A stretch of DNA of 26,836 bases from JAICUF01 sp038250675 (GCA_038250675.1 JBBSCB010000035.1:1-26836); one strand, 5' to 3'; shown: positions 14,415-23,305, numbered from the stretch's first letter. The notes: generated by a model not told the origin, from the sequence alone. A program made the numbers and translations.

Positions 14415-15500
14415 ATGACCGATCCGGTTCCGTCCGACGATCTCGAGTCGCTCACGGCGCGCGTCAGCCGCGTCGCCACGCTCGATGCGTCCGCCCTCGA
14501 CGCCGAAAAGATCGCCGTCCTCGGCCGCAAGAGCGGTGCGCTGACGCGGCTGCTCAAGGCGCTCGCCGGCATGAGCGACGCCGACAAGCGGCGCGTGGGC
14601 GCGAGCGTCAACGCGCTTAAGCGCGACTTCGAGGCGGCATTTGCCGCCCGCGAGGCGGCGCTCGACGAGGAGCGCCGCCAGCGGGAGCGGCGCGCGCTCG
14701 ACCTCACCATGCCGCCGCGCCGACGGTGGGCCGGCGCTGAGCATCCGGTCACGCGCGTGGTGGACGAGATCGTCGGCATCTTCCGGGAGCTGGGCTTCAC
14801 CGTGGCCGTTGGCCCCGAGGCCGAGACCGAGTGGTACAACTTCGGTGCGCTCAACTTCCCGGCCGATCATCCCGCCATGGACCTGCACGATACGCTGTAC
14901 CTCGACCTGCCCCCGGTGGCCGGCGAGCGCGGCGGCCGCGTGCTGCTCCGCACCCACACGTCGCCGGTCCAGATCCGCACGCTGCTGGATTCGCCGCCGC
15001 CGGTCCGCGTGGTGATTCCCGGGCTGGCGTACCGGAACGATCCGTTCGACGCATCGCACGCGCCGGCATTCACCCAGATCGAAGGGTTGGCGGTGGACGA
15101 CGGAATCTCGTTCGTCGATCTGAAGGCCACGCTGAGTCTCTTTGCCCGCCGCTTCTTTGCCGCCGATACGCGCGTGCGCTTCCGCCCGTCGTTCTTTCCG
15201 TTCACCGAGCCGTCGGCCGAGATGGACGTGGCCTGCCAGCTCTGCGGCGGCGCCGGGTGTGCCGCGTGCAAGGGAACGGGCTGGGTGGAGATCCTGGGCT
15301 GCGGCATGGTCCACCCGCGCGTGCTCGAAAACTGCGGTGTGGACGCCGAGCGCTACACCGGCTTCGCTTTTGGCATGGGACCGCACCGCATCGCCATGCA
15401 GCGTTACGGCGTGCCGGACATCCGGATGCTCTACGAAGGCGACATGCGCGTGCTCACGCGGCTGGCGCCGGGACGCCCCGCCGGCGGAGGCGGGCCGTGA
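14415..15500 (+). CDS. pheS: Phenylalanyl-tRNA synthetase alpha subunit
   Basis: Catalytic subunit of the alpha2beta2 enzyme that charges tRNA-Phe. The product is 361 aa from the ATG at 14415; a longer frame from 14370 would start inside the hairpin loop. The N-terminal ~90 residues are the coiled-coil tRNA arm. The class II core shows FPADHPAMDLHDT, then LLRTHTSPVQIR (motif 2 region), FFPFTEPSAEMDV, and motif 3 GFAFGMGPHRIAM. An inserted four-cysteine knuckle is present: C274-x2-C277-x4-C282-x2-C285, followed by KGTGWVEILG. Many bacterial PheS proteins carry it as a likely zinc site. The stop overlaps pheT (GTGA). Confidence 0.96.
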   Translation: MTDPVPSDDLESLTARVSRVATLDASALDAEKIAVLGRKSGALTRLLKALAGMSDADKRRVGASVNALKRDFEAAFAAREAALDEERRQRERRALDLTMPPRRRWAGAEHPVTRVVDEIVGIFRELGFTVAVGPEAETEWYNFGALNFPADHPAMDLHDTLYLDLPPVAGERGGRVLLRTHTSPVQIRTLLDSPPPVRVVIPGLAYRNDPFDASHAPAFTQIEGLAVDDGISFVDLKATLSLFARRFFAADTRVRFRPSFFPFTEPSAEMDVACQLCGGAGCAACKGTGWVEILGCGMVHPRVLENCGVDAERYTGFAFGMGPHRIAMQRYGVPDIRMLYEGDMRVLTRLAPGRPAGGGGP

Positions 15501-17887
15501 ACGCGTCACTCAACTGGCTGGCCGACTTTCTCCGGCGCCCACTCGACGCGGTCGATGCGGCGCGGCGCCTGGCGATGCTGGGTGCGCCCGCGGACGCGAT
15601 TGAGCCGCTGCACGCCGAACTTGGCGACATCCTGGTGGCCCGGGTCGTCTCGGCCGAGCCGCATCCCAACGCCGACCGGCTGCGCGTCTGCCGGGTGGAC
15701 GATGGCTCCGGCGAGCTCAAGGCCGTGGTCTGCGGCGCGCCCAATGTCGTCGCCGGCGGGACCTATCCGTTTGCGCCGGTGGGGGCCACGCTGCCCGGCG
15801 GCCTGCGTATCGAAAAGCGGAAGCTGCGCGGCGAACTGTCGGAGGGCATGCTGTGCTCCGCGCGTGAGCTCGGGATGGGCGACGATCACCAGGGGCTGTG
15901 GGAGCTGGCCACCGACGCCGCGCCGGGTACCGCGCTGCTCGCGGCGCTCCCGCTGGCGGACACACGCCTCGTCCTCGACATCACGCCCAATCGCCCTGAC
16001 CTGCTGGGGCACAAGGGCCTGGCCCGCGAGCTGGCGGCCGCGTACGGCGCGCCGTTCCGGCTGCCGGTGCTGCCCGGCTCCGCGGGCGCTACGATGCCCC
16101 CGCCCCGGCGCGAGGCTTCCGGCGGCGCCGTCGGGGGAGTTCGCGTCGGAATCGAGGACCCGCATGGCTGTCCCCGCTTCGTTGCGGCGGTGATTCGCGG
16201 GGTGCGTGTGGGACCGTCCCCGGACTGGGTGGTGCGCCGCCTCGCGACGGTTGGCATGCGCTCGATCAACAACGTGGTGGACGCCACCAATTACGTGATG
16301 TTCGAGCTCAATCAGCCGATGCACGCCTACGATGTGGCGCGGCTGCACGGCCCCGCGGTGGTCGCGCGCCGTGCCGTCGACGGCGAACTGGTGGTGACGC
16401 TCGACGGGGTCGAGCGCAAGCTGGACGCGGGGATGACTGTGATCGCGGACGCCGAGCGGGTGATCGGCATCGCGGGCGTCATCGGTGGCGCGGCGACGGA
16501 AGTGTCCGACGCAACGACCGATCTCTTCCTCGAGTGCGCCTGCTTTGATCCGTCCGGCGTGCGCCGGACTCGCGGCGTGCTGGGACTCAACACGGAAGCG
16601 AGCTACCGGTTTGAGCGCGGCGTGGACCGCTGGAACGGAGCGGAAGTGCTGCGGCGCTGCGTGGAGCTGGTGCAGACCGTGGCCGGCGGGGAGCTGGTGG
16701 AGGGTGCGCTCGACCTGTGGCCGCTCACCACGCATCCGCCACGGATATTTCTGCGGCCGGCCCGTGTGGCGCGGGTGCTCGGAGTCGAGCTGCCGTGGCA
16801 CGCGATCGAGAAGTATCTGGTGGCCATCGGCGCCACGGTGGTGGCCAAGCCTGACGACGGTCGCATGGCGGTGGACGTCCCGGGCTGGCGTCCCGACCTC
16901 GTGGCGGAGATCGACCTGATCGAGGAAGTGGCGCGCCTGCACGGCTACGACGAAATTCCCACCGAGCTGCGCCGCTCCCGTCCCGGCGAGCGCACCGACG
17001 ACCCCGCCTGGCTGGCCGCGGCGCATGTGCGCCGGGGCCTCGTGGCGCAGGGGCTGTTTGAGGTGGCCACGTTGCCGATGACGGCGGCCGACGGCGACGA
17101 CGCGGTCGCGATCCTGAATCCGCTGAGCGCCACCGAGGGCCATCTGCGGCGGCGGCTGCTGCCGGGGCTCCGTCGCCAGGCGGAGCTGAACTGGGCGGCG
17201 CAGACGCGGGACGTGCGGCTGTTTGAAATCGGCACCGTGTTTCTGCCGGCCGAGCCGGGCGGGCCGCCGCGGGAAGCGCTGCACGTCGCCGGGATCATCA
17301 CCGGCGGGCGGGCGCCGGCACACTGGACCGATCCGGCGCCGGCCGACGTGGATATCTGGGACCTGGCCGGTCTTTTCGAGGCGGCGCTGGGATGGGCCTG
17401 CCCGTCGGCCCACATCGAGCCCGCGGACGGACGCCTCCTTGCTCGGCTCGACGACGGCGATGCGGCCGGCGACGCCGGCCAGCTCGAGGCGGACGCGCCG
17501 CGCTGGGCCAGTACACTGTACGGCTTTGAGCTTCGGATCGATGCCGCGCCGCATGCCGCGGCCCGCTACGCGGCCGTGCCGGTCACGCCGGCGTCGATGC
17601 GTGACGTCACGCTGCTGGTTCCGGACGAGCTGCCGGTCGCCCGCGTCGCCGCCGCATGTCACGCCGGCGGCGGGGCGCTGCTGGAGGCGGTGCGCATCAC
17701 CCATGAGTACCGCAGCGCCGACTTGCCCGCCGGCCTGCGGAGTGTCACGTTCCACCTTACCTTCCGTGCACCCGACCGAACCCTCGAGGCGGCCGACGTT
17801 GACCAGGCCGAATCCCGGCTCCTGATGCAGGTGCAGCGGGAGCTTGGTGTGCACCGACGCGATCAGGGCGCTACGGCGCCGGAGTGA
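15497..17887 (+). CDS. pheT: Phenylalanyl-tRNA synthetase beta subunit
   Basis: Structural, editing and tRNA-binding subunit of PheRS; 796 aa is the normal size. Order of domains: an N-terminal EMAP-type tRNA-binding fold at about 40-150 (VVSAEPHPNADRLRVCRV, VCGAPNV); the B3/B4 editing region at about 205-380 (MRSINNVVDATNYVMFELNQPMHAYD); B5 near 410-480; a core class II-like domain; and a C-terminal anticodon-binding (FDX-ACB) domain at about 700-796 (SMRDVTLLVP to EAADVDQAESRL). The GTG at 15497 overlaps the pheS stop and starts with NASLNWLADFL, the typical N-terminus. The frame stays open upstream to 14831 within pheS, a high-GC artefact. The next gene begins inside its stop codon. Confidence 0.96.
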   Translation: MNASLNWLADFLRRPLDAVDAARRLAMLGAPADAIEPLHAELGDILVARVVSAEPHPNADRLRVCRVDDGSGELKAVVCGAPNVVAGGTYPFAPVGATLPGGLRIEKRKLRGELSEGMLCSARELGMGDDHQGLWELATDAAPGTALLAALPLADTRLVLDITPNRPDLLGHKGLARELAAAYGAPFRLPVLPGSAGATMPPPRREASGGAVGGVRVGIEDPHGCPRFVAAVIRGVRVGPSPDWVVRRLATVGMRSINNVVDATNYVMFELNQPMHAYDVARLHGPAVVARRAVDGELVVTLDGVERKLDAGMTVIADAERVIGIAGVIGGAATEVSDATTDLFLECACFDPSGVRRTRGVLGLNTEASYRFERGVDRWNGAEVLRRCVELVQTVAGGELVEGALDLWPLTTHPPRIFLRPARVARVLGVELPWHAIEKYLVAIGATVVAKPDDGRMAVDVPGWRPDLVAEIDLIEEVARLHGYDEIPTELRRSRPGERTDDPAWLAAAHVRRGLVAQGLFEVATLPMTAADGDDAVAILNPLSATEGHLRRRLLPGLRRQAELNWAAQTRDVRLFEIGTVFLPAEPGGPPREALHVAGIITGGRAPAHWTDPAPADVDIWDLAGLFEAALGWACPSAHIEPADGRLLARLDDGDAAGDAGQLEADAPRWASTLYGFELRIDAAPHAAARYAAVPVTPASMRDVTLLVPDELPVARVAAACHAGGGALLEAVRITHEYRSADLPAGLRSVTFHLTFRAPDRTLEAADVDQAESRLLMQVQRELGVHRRDQGATAPE

Positions 17888-18201
17888 CTACCGTGGCCTA
17901 CACCTACGAGCGGCCCGACCTGCGGGCGCTGGACGATCTGGAGCAGTTGCTGCGGCACCTCGCCGAGGAGGTGGCCGGCTGGCGCCGCCGGACTCTCAAG
18001 GCGGAGGCGGAGCTGCAGGAGATGCGCGCGCTGGGCGGCGGCAACGCGGGTCCCGAGCTCAGTCAGGCGCGGCAACGGATCATCGAGCTGGAAACCGAGA
18101 ACGCCATGCTCCGCCAGCGCATCGATACGGCCCGCGATCGGGTGAAGAATCTTGCGGGCCGTCTCTCGTTTCTGGAGCAGGTCGGGGAGGCCGCCTCATG
18201 A
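17884..18201 (+). CDS. Small coiled-coil protein, ZapB-like
   Basis: A 105-aa acidic and basic helical protein, mostly coiled coil from about residue 14 to 100: LDDLEQLLRHLAEEV, then a short Gly-rich break (GGGNAG) near residue 52, then IIELETENAMLRQRIDTARDRV. It has no catalytic motif. Its place directly before zapA, sharing an ATGA with it, and after pheT suggests a cell-division partner similar to ZapB, which links ZapA to the division ring. That is inference from position and shape; sequence similarity to ZapB was not tested. The GTG start overlaps the pheT stop. Confidence 0.65.
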   Translation: MTTVAYTYERPDLRALDDLEQLLRHLAEEVAGWRRRTLKAEAELQEMRALGGGNAGPELSQARQRIIELETENAMLRQRIDTARDRVKNLAGRLSFLEQVGEAAS

Positions 18202-18515
18202 GCGCGCCCAAGAGCGCGGTTCGCGTCGTCATCGGCGGGGAGGAATATGCGGTCCGCTCCGAGCTGCCGCCGGAATACACTCGTGAGGTGGCCGCCTATC
18301 TCGACGCCGCGCTCAAGCGGGTGAAGGACATGCTGCCGATGGTCGAAACCCACAAGGCGGCGATCCTGGCGGCGCTGGCCATCACCGACGAACTGTTCCA
18401 GGCCCGGCGCGGCGATCGCGAGATCGCCACCCGGCTGGCCGCCGCGGCCGGCGAGGTCGCCCGGCTGCTGCCGCCCGCCAAGCGGGGGCAGAGGGCCGCG
18501 GCGGTTGCGGAATGA
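18198..18515 (+). CDS. zapA: Cell division protein ZapA
   Basis: Small FtsZ-associated protein that cross-links FtsZ filaments and stabilises the Z ring. The 105-aa product has the N-terminal beta region VRVVIGGEEYAVRSELPPEYTREVAAYLDAAL, matching the ZapA pattern (I-x-G-x-x-Y, then a helix with a V-A-x-Y/L-D core). The C-terminal helix ILAALAITDELFQARR fits the ZapA coiled-coil dimer. The ATG at 18198 overlaps the preceding gene, and rny overlaps its own stop. Many bacteria have zapA next to rny with 6S RNA between them; here the 4-nt overlap leaves no room for 6S RNA. Confidence 0.85.
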   Translation: MSAPKSAVRVVIGGEEYAVRSELPPEYTREVAAYLDAALKRVKDMLPMVETHKAAILAALAITDELFQARRGDREIATRLAAAAGEVARLLPPAKRGQRAAAVAE

Positions 18516-20089
18516 GTGATACGATCCTCGCCCTCATCGCCGGCCTTTCAGCCGGGCTGGCGGTCGCGCTCGGCGTCATCCTTCTCTACACCCGGAGCCA
18601 GCGTCGCTCCGCCACCAGCATCCTGGCGCAGGCGCAGGCTGAGGCCGATCGGCTTCGGGGCGAGGCGGTGCGCGAGGGCGAGGCGGCCAAGGCCGCGGCC
18701 GCGCTGGCGGGCAAGGTGGAAACGATCAAGCTGCGCGAGGACGCCGACCGCGAGCTGCAGCGGCGGCGCGAGGAGTTCGACCGGCTGGAGCGGCGGGTCG
18801 ACGACCGCACCCGCGTGCTGGAGCGGAAGCTGGAAGAAGTGGACACGCGCGAGCGTGGCTTCAACCGGCGGGAGGAATCGCTCACCGAGCGGGAGACGGG
18901 ACTGCGCGGCCGCGAGACCGAGCTCGACCGGCTGGCCCAGGAGCAGCGGACACGGCTGGAGCGCATCGCCAAGCTGACCGCGGAGGAAGCGCGCCGGGAG
19001 ATCCTCCAGCGGGTTGAGGACGAGGCGCGGGCCCAGGCCAGCGCCCTGGCGCGCGACATCAAGGACCAGGCACGGAAGGGCGCGGACCGTGAAGCGCGCC
19101 GCATCATCGCCATGGCCGCGCAGCGGCTGGCGGCGGAGCACACCGCGGAAACGACGGTGGCCGCCGTCACGCTGCCGAGCGATGAGATGAAAGGCCGGAT
19201 CATCGGTCGCGAAGGGCGCAACATCCGTGCGTTCGAGACCGCCACCGGGGTGGACGTCATCATCGACGACACACCGGATACCGTCGTCATCTCGTGCTTC
19301 GACCCGATCCGGCGGGAAGTGGCCCGGCGGGCGCTCGAGGCGCTGATCGTCGACGGCCGGATCCACCCGGGGCGGATCGAGGAGATCGTCGCCAAGGTGC
19401 AGAAGGAGCTGGAGGGGCAGCTCGTCGAGCTCGGCGAGCAGGCGGCGTTCGAGACCGGCGTCAACGGCCTCCACCCCGAAGTGATCCGCCTCATCGGGCG
19501 GATGCGGTATCGCACGTCGTATGGCCAGAACATCTTCGATCACTCCAAGGAAGTCTCGTGGCTCGCGGGGATGATGGCCGCCGAGCTGCATCTCGACGTG
19601 GCGCTGGCCAAGCGCGGCGGCCTGCTGCACGACGTGGGCAAGGTGCTGACCCACGACCACGAGGGTACCCATGTCGAGTTGGGCGTCGAGATCGCGCGCA
19701 AGTACGGCGAGAGCGGGCCGGTGATCAACTGCATCGAGGCGCACCACGACGACGTGCCGCACGAGAGCGCCGAGTCGGTGTTGGTGCAGGCGGCGGATGC
19801 CATTAGCGGGGCGCGTCCCGGCGCCCGGCGCGAGGCGTTCGAGAGCTACGTCAAACGACTGACCCGGCTGGAGGAGATCGCCAACGGATTCCCCGGCGTG
19901 GAAAAGAGCAACGTCATCCAGGCGGGCCGCGAGATCCGCGTCGTCGTGACGCCCACGCAGGTGGACGACGCCGGCGCCGCGCAGCTCTCAGAGACGATCG
20001 CGCGGAAGATCGAGGCGGAATTGCAGTACCCCGGTCAGATCCGCGTCGTCGTCATTCGGGAGACGCGCGCCGTGGACGTGGCGCGGTGA
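18512..20089 (+). CDS. rny: Ribonuclease Y
   Basis: Membrane-anchored endoribonuclease that starts mRNA decay. The 525-aa protein has a single N-terminal transmembrane helix (about residues 5-26, ILALIAGLSAGLAVALGVIL). A long charged coiled coil at about 30-205 follows, then a KH RNA-binding domain with GRIIGREGRNIRAFE (from about 227). The HD catalytic domain has H373-D374 in LLHDVGK. The segment TSYGQNIFDHSKEVSWLAG contributes the other conserved HD-domain residues. Size and order match the family. The ATG at 18512 overlaps zapA and the stop overlaps folD. Confidence 0.97.
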   Translation: MSDTILALIAGLSAGLAVALGVILLYTRSQRRSATSILAQAQAEADRLRGEAVREGEAAKAAAALAGKVETIKLREDADRELQRRREEFDRLERRVDDRTRVLERKLEEVDTRERGFNRREESLTERETGLRGRETELDRLAQEQRTRLERIAKLTAEEARREILQRVEDEARAQASALARDIKDQARKGADREARRIIAMAAQRLAAEHTAETTVAAVTLPSDEMKGRIIGREGRNIRAFETATGVDVIIDDTPDTVVISCFDPIRREVARRALEALIVDGRIHPGRIEEIVAKVQKELEGQLVELGEQAAFETGVNGLHPEVIRLIGRMRYRTSYGQNIFDHSKEVSWLAGMMAAELHLDVALAKRGGLLHDVGKVLTHDHEGTHVELGVEIARKYGESGPVINCIEAHHDDVPHESAESVLVQAADAISGARPGARREAFESYVKRLTRLEEIANGFPGVEKSNVIQAGREIRVVVTPTQVDDAGAAQLSETIARKIEAELQYPGQIRVVVIRETRAVDVAR

Positions 20090-20967
20090 CGGCGAGGATT
20101 CTCGACGGCGCCGCCATCGCACGGGAGATCCGGGGTGAAGTGGCGGCGGCCGTCGCAGCGCTGCCGGCCGGCACCGCGCGCCCCGGGCTCGCCGTGGTGC
20201 TCGTGGGTGAGGACCCGGCCAGCCAGGTCTACGTCCGCTCCAAGGGCAAGGCATGTCACGAGGCGGGCATGCACTCGGAGACGATCCTGCTGCCGCCCGA
20301 TACGTCGCAGGCCGATCTGCTGGCCACGCTCGACCGGCTCAACGCCGATCCCGCCATTCACGGCATCCTGGTGCAGTTGCCGCTGCCGCGCCACCTCGAT
20401 ACGCAGGCGGTGCTGCGCCGGGTGGACCCGGCCAAGGATGTGGACGGCTTCCATCCGGTCAACGTCGGCAAGGTCGTGCTGGGCGATCCCACCGGCTTCA
20501 AGCCCGCCACGCCGTGCGGCGTGCAGCAGATGCTGATCCGGAGCGGGATCGAGACCCGCGGCGCGCATGCGGTGGTGGTGGGCCGGTCTACGATCGTCGG
20601 CCGCCCGATGGCGGCGCTGCTCCTGCAGGACGGCCCCGGCGGCAACGCGACGGTGACGGTCTGTCACTCGCGCTCCCGCGACCTCCCGGCCATCACCCGC
20701 ACGGCCGATCTCCTGATCGTCGCCATCGGCAAGCCTGAGTTCGTCACCGCGGACATGGTTCGCCCCGGCGCCGTGGTCGTTGACGTCGGCATCAACCGGG
20801 TGGACGATGCCACCCGCCCGCGGGGGTACCGGCTGGCGGGGGATGTCGCGTTCGAGCCGGTGTCGGCGGTGGCCGCCGCCATCACGCCGGTGCCCGGCGG
20901 CGTGGGTCCGATGACGATCGCCATGCTGCTCCGGAATACGCTCCAGGCGCTGGAGCAGCAGCACTGA
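20086..20967 (+). CDS. folD: Bifunctional methylenetetrahydrofolate dehydrogenase / cyclohydrolase FolD
   Basis: Interconverts 5,10-methylene-THF, 5,10-methenyl-THF and 10-formyl-THF, supplying one-carbon units for purines and formyl-Met. The 293-aa protein has the catalytic Tyr/Lys pair in Y49-V-R-S-K53-GKA, one position off E. coli Y50/K54. It also has GILVQLPLPRHLD, DVDGFHPVNVGKV, the NADP-binding VVGRSTIVGRP, and the C-terminal TPVPGGVGPMTIAML. The GTG at 20086 overlaps the rny stop. xseA follows after 28 nt, a common folD-xseA-xseB arrangement. Confidence 0.97.
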   Translation: MTARILDGAAIAREIRGEVAAAVAALPAGTARPGLAVVLVGEDPASQVYVRSKGKACHEAGMHSETILLPPDTSQADLLATLDRLNADPAIHGILVQLPLPRHLDTQAVLRRVDPAKDVDGFHPVNVGKVVLGDPTGFKPATPCGVQQMLIRSGIETRGAHAVVVGRSTIVGRPMAALLLQDGPGGNATVTVCHSRSRDLPAITRTADLLIVAIGKPEFVTADMVRPGAVVVDVGINRVDDATRPRGYRLAGDVAFEPVSAVAAAITPVPGGVGPMTIAMLLRNTLQALEQQH

Positions 20968-20995
20968 CGCCCTCTCCGCCTCCGCGGTGCACCAT

Positions 20996-22156
20996 ATGAC
21001 GGCCCCGATCCTGTCCGCCCTTCCGATTTCCGCCGACGACGTCTGGTCGGTCACCCAGGTCACGTCCGCGGTCAAGCGACTCATCGAACGTGACCTCGGC
21101 GCCGTGTGGGTTCGCGGCGAGATCCTCCAGTGCAAGGCATGGTCGAGCGGGCACTGGTACTTCACGCTGCGCGACGCGCGAAGCCAGATGCGGTGCTGCA
21201 TGTGGCGCGCGCAGGCCCAGAAGGCGGGCCGCCCGCCGGTGGACGGTACGGAGGTGTACGTGCTGGGCACCCCCGGCATGTGGGAGGAGAAGGGGGAGTT
21301 CAGGCTCACCGTCTCGCTGATCATTCCGACCGCGGCGGTCGGTGCGCAGCAGCAGGAGCTCGAGCGGGTCAAGTCGGTCCTGCAGCGCGACGGGCTGTTC
21401 GACCCCACCCGCAAGCGCCCGCTCCCGACCCACGCCCGATGCATCGCGGTCGTGACCAGTCCGGATGGTGCGGCGCTCCGGGATATCGTGATCGTGGTTC
21501 GGCGTCGCTGGCCCTGCGCCCGGATCGTGGTGGTCGGCGCGCGGGTCCAGGGCGATGGCGCCGAGGCCGAGCTGGTGCGGGCGCTGGGGATCGTCAATCG
21601 GGTGGACGGGGTAGAGGTATGCATCATGGGGCGCGGTGGCGGCGCCCGTGAGGACCTCCACGCCTTCAACAGCGAGGCGGTGTGCCGGGCGCTTGCCGCG
21701 GTCCGGGTGCCGACCATTTCGGCGGTGGGCCACGAAACCGACGTCTCGCTCACCGATTTCGTTGCCGATGTGCGGGCTGCGACGCCATCGGCCGCGGCGG
21801 AAGCCGCCGTCCCGGACCAGCGCGACGTCCGCCGGCGCGTGGCTGATCTCGCGGCCCGGCTGGCCAACGGGCTGGCGCAGCGGACGGCGCTGGCCGGCGA
21901 GCGGCTGGAGCGCACCGGCGACCGGCTGACGGCCGCCGTGACCCAGAAGGCCGAGCGACGCCGGCACCGGATCGACCGGCTCGCGGCGCAGCTCGACGCC
22001 CTGAGCCCGCTCCGGGTGCTCGCGCGCGGCTTTGCCGTGCCGGTGGCCCCGGACGGGCGGGTGCTCAAGCGCCGGGCCGATTTTGCGGAGGGAGACGGGT
22101 TCACACTGCGCGTCGCGGACGGCAGCGTCCCCGCGCGCGTTCAGGAGGACGCATGA
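20996..22156 (+). CDS. xseA: Exodeoxyribonuclease VII large subunit
   Basis: Catalytic subunit of Exo VII, which degrades single-stranded DNA from both ends. N-terminal OB-fold at about 10-115 (VWVRGEILQCKAWSSGHWYFTLRD); catalytic region at about 130-275 with VVTSPDGAALRDI, MGRGGGAREDL and GHETDVSLTDFVADVRAATPSAAAE. The C-terminal coiled coil is short: total length is 386 aa against roughly 450 for E. coli and Bacillus, and the shortfall is in the coil that holds XseB subunits. The start is the ATG at 20996; GTG at 20987 would add three residues, and neither has a Shine-Dalgarno site. The stop overlaps xseB. Confidence 0.94.
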   Translation: MTAPILSALPISADDVWSVTQVTSAVKRLIERDLGAVWVRGEILQCKAWSSGHWYFTLRDARSQMRCCMWRAQAQKAGRPPVDGTEVYVLGTPGMWEEKGEFRLTVSLIIPTAAVGAQQQELERVKSVLQRDGLFDPTRKRPLPTHARCIAVVTSPDGAALRDIVIVVRRRWPCARIVVVGARVQGDGAEAELVRALGIVNRVDGVEVCIMGRGGGAREDLHAFNSEAVCRALAAVRVPTISAVGHETDVSLTDFVADVRAATPSAAAEAAVPDQRDVRRRVADLAARLANGLAQRTALAGERLERTGDRLTAAVTQKAERRRHRIDRLAAQLDALSPLRVLARGFAVPVAPDGRVLKRRADFAEGDGFTLRVADGSVPARVQEDA

Positions 22157-22395
22157 CCCCACGGGCGCGCGCCAGGGATGAGGGCTCGCTGGCGGACGAG
22201 CTGGAGCAGTTGGAGCAGATCGTCCGCCGGCTGGAAGCGGACGATACCGATCTGGACGCGGGACTGGCACTGTTCGAGGAGGGGGTGCGCCGGCTCCGCG
22301 CGGCCCGCGAACGGCTGTCCCAGGCGGAGTTGAAGGTGCAGACCGTGCTCGACAGCGCCGGCGACGAGCTCGGACTTGGTGATCTCGACGTCTGA
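22153..22395 (+). CDS. xseB: Exodeoxyribonuclease VII small subunit
   Basis: Small (80 aa) helical partner that decorates the XseA coiled coil. The signature LEQLEQIVRRLEADDTDLDAGLALFEEGVRRLRA matches the family. The ATG overlaps the xseA stop, as expected for co-translated subunits. The following prenyl synthase probably starts inside its 3' end or just after it. Confidence 0.95.
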   Translation: MTPRARARDEGSLADELEQLEQIVRRLEADDTDLDAGLALFEEGVRRLRAARERLSQAELKVQTVLDSAGDELGLGDLDV

Positions 22396-23305
22396 TCCCA
22401 AAGTGAATGGTGCCAACGCGCTGCTGGCCGATGCCCGCCGGCGGGCCGACGCGCGACTCCGCATATGGGCCGAACGCCTGGAGCGGCGCGTTGGCGGCGA
22501 GCGCGGGCGGGCGCTGGCCTACGCACTCGCGAGCCCGGGGAAGCGCGTGCGCGCGGCACTGGTGCTGGCGTCGTACCGGTGCATCGGCGGCACCGCGGAT
22601 TGCATTGACGGCGTGGCCGCCGCGGTCGAGACGGTGCACACCTATTCGCTGGTGCACGACGATCTCCCCTGCATGGACGACGACGATCTGCGACGGGGCC
22701 GGCCCACGACCCATCGGGCATTCGACGTCGCGATCGCCACCCGCGTCGGCTACATGCTCGTGCCGGTGGCCGCGGAGGTGCTTGCCGAGGCGGCCGCGAT
22801 GCTGGGGCTCGGGGCCGACGTGCTGGGACGCATGGCGATCGAGCTCTTCGCGGCGGGCGGAGTGGAAGGGATGGTCGGTGGGCAGTGGCTCGACCTCGAG
22901 GCGGAGCGCCGGCGTCTCGATCTCACCGAGCTCTTCGCCATCCACCGCGGCAAGACCGGAGCGCTGATCCGCGCCGCGTGCTCCCTGGGCGGCATCGCGG
23001 CCGGAGGATCCGCGGCCGAGATCGCCGCGCTGGCCGCCTTCGGCGAGGATGTGGGTATCGCGTTCCAGATCGCCGACGACGTGCTGGATGCGACGGCCAC
23101 GAGCGAGACGCTGGGCAAGACGGCGGGACGGGACGAAGCGCTCGACAAATCCACCTACGTGCAGGTGCTCGGCGTGGACGGCGCCCGCGCGGACGCGGAA
23201 CGGCTCGCCCGCCGCGCGGTGGCCCACCTCGAGGCGGTCCGCGCGCCGGCGGCAGCGGCCTCGCTGGGTGCGCTGGCCAATTATATTGTCACACGGAGTT
23301 CGTGA
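22379..23305 (+). CDS. ispA: Short-chain polyprenyl diphosphate synthase (FPP/GGPP synthase)
   Basis: Condenses IPP with allylic diphosphates to make FPP or GGPP for quinones, undecaprenol and other isoprenoids. The first Asp-rich motif is D94-D95-LPCM-D100-D101-D102-D103 followed by LRRGRPTTH, the bacterial short-chain type with a two-residue insertion. The second is D233-D234-V-L-D237. GKRVRAALVLA and GMVGGQWLDL are conserved. About 308 aa. The start is uncertain: TTG 22376, GTG 22379 and GTG 22403 are all in frame without a clear ribosome-binding site. Its neighbour dxs makes the upstream precursor. The xseB-ispA-dxs order is widespread. Exact chain length cannot be read with certainty. 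Confidence 0.9.
   Translation: MISTSDPKVNGANALLADARRRADARLRIWAERLERRVGGERGRALAYALASPGKRVRAALVLASYRCIGGTADCIDGVAAAVETVHTYSLVHDDLPCMDDDDLRRGRPTTHRAFDVAIATRVGYMLVPVAAEVLAEAAAMLGLGADVLGRMAIELFAAGGVEGMVGGQWLDLEAERRRLDLTELFAIHRGKTGALIRAACSLGGIAAGGSAAEIAALAAFGEDVGIAFQIADDVLDATATSETLGKTAGRDEALDKSTYVQVLGVDGARADAERLARRAVAHLEAVRAPAAAASLGALANYIVTRSS

Noticed and set aside
14831..15496. Long upstream extension of the pheT frame over pheS (total 1018 aa)
   Set aside because: The extra ~222 residues are Arg/Ala-rich shadow of pheS. The GTG at 15497 gives a normal PheT N-terminus and length.
15506..17854. 782-aa open frame on the - strand across pheT, and similar long antisense frames (2764-4563, 6693-8528, 20035-22104, 20882-23227, 23281-25071)
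   Set aside because: They mirror strongly recognised + strand genes, show low-complexity Arg/Gly/His-rich translations with no family motif, and are expected in very GC-rich DNA where stop codons are rare.
18500..18520. 6S RNA gene between zapA and rny, as seen in other bacteria
   Set aside because: The two genes overlap by 4 nt, so there is no space.
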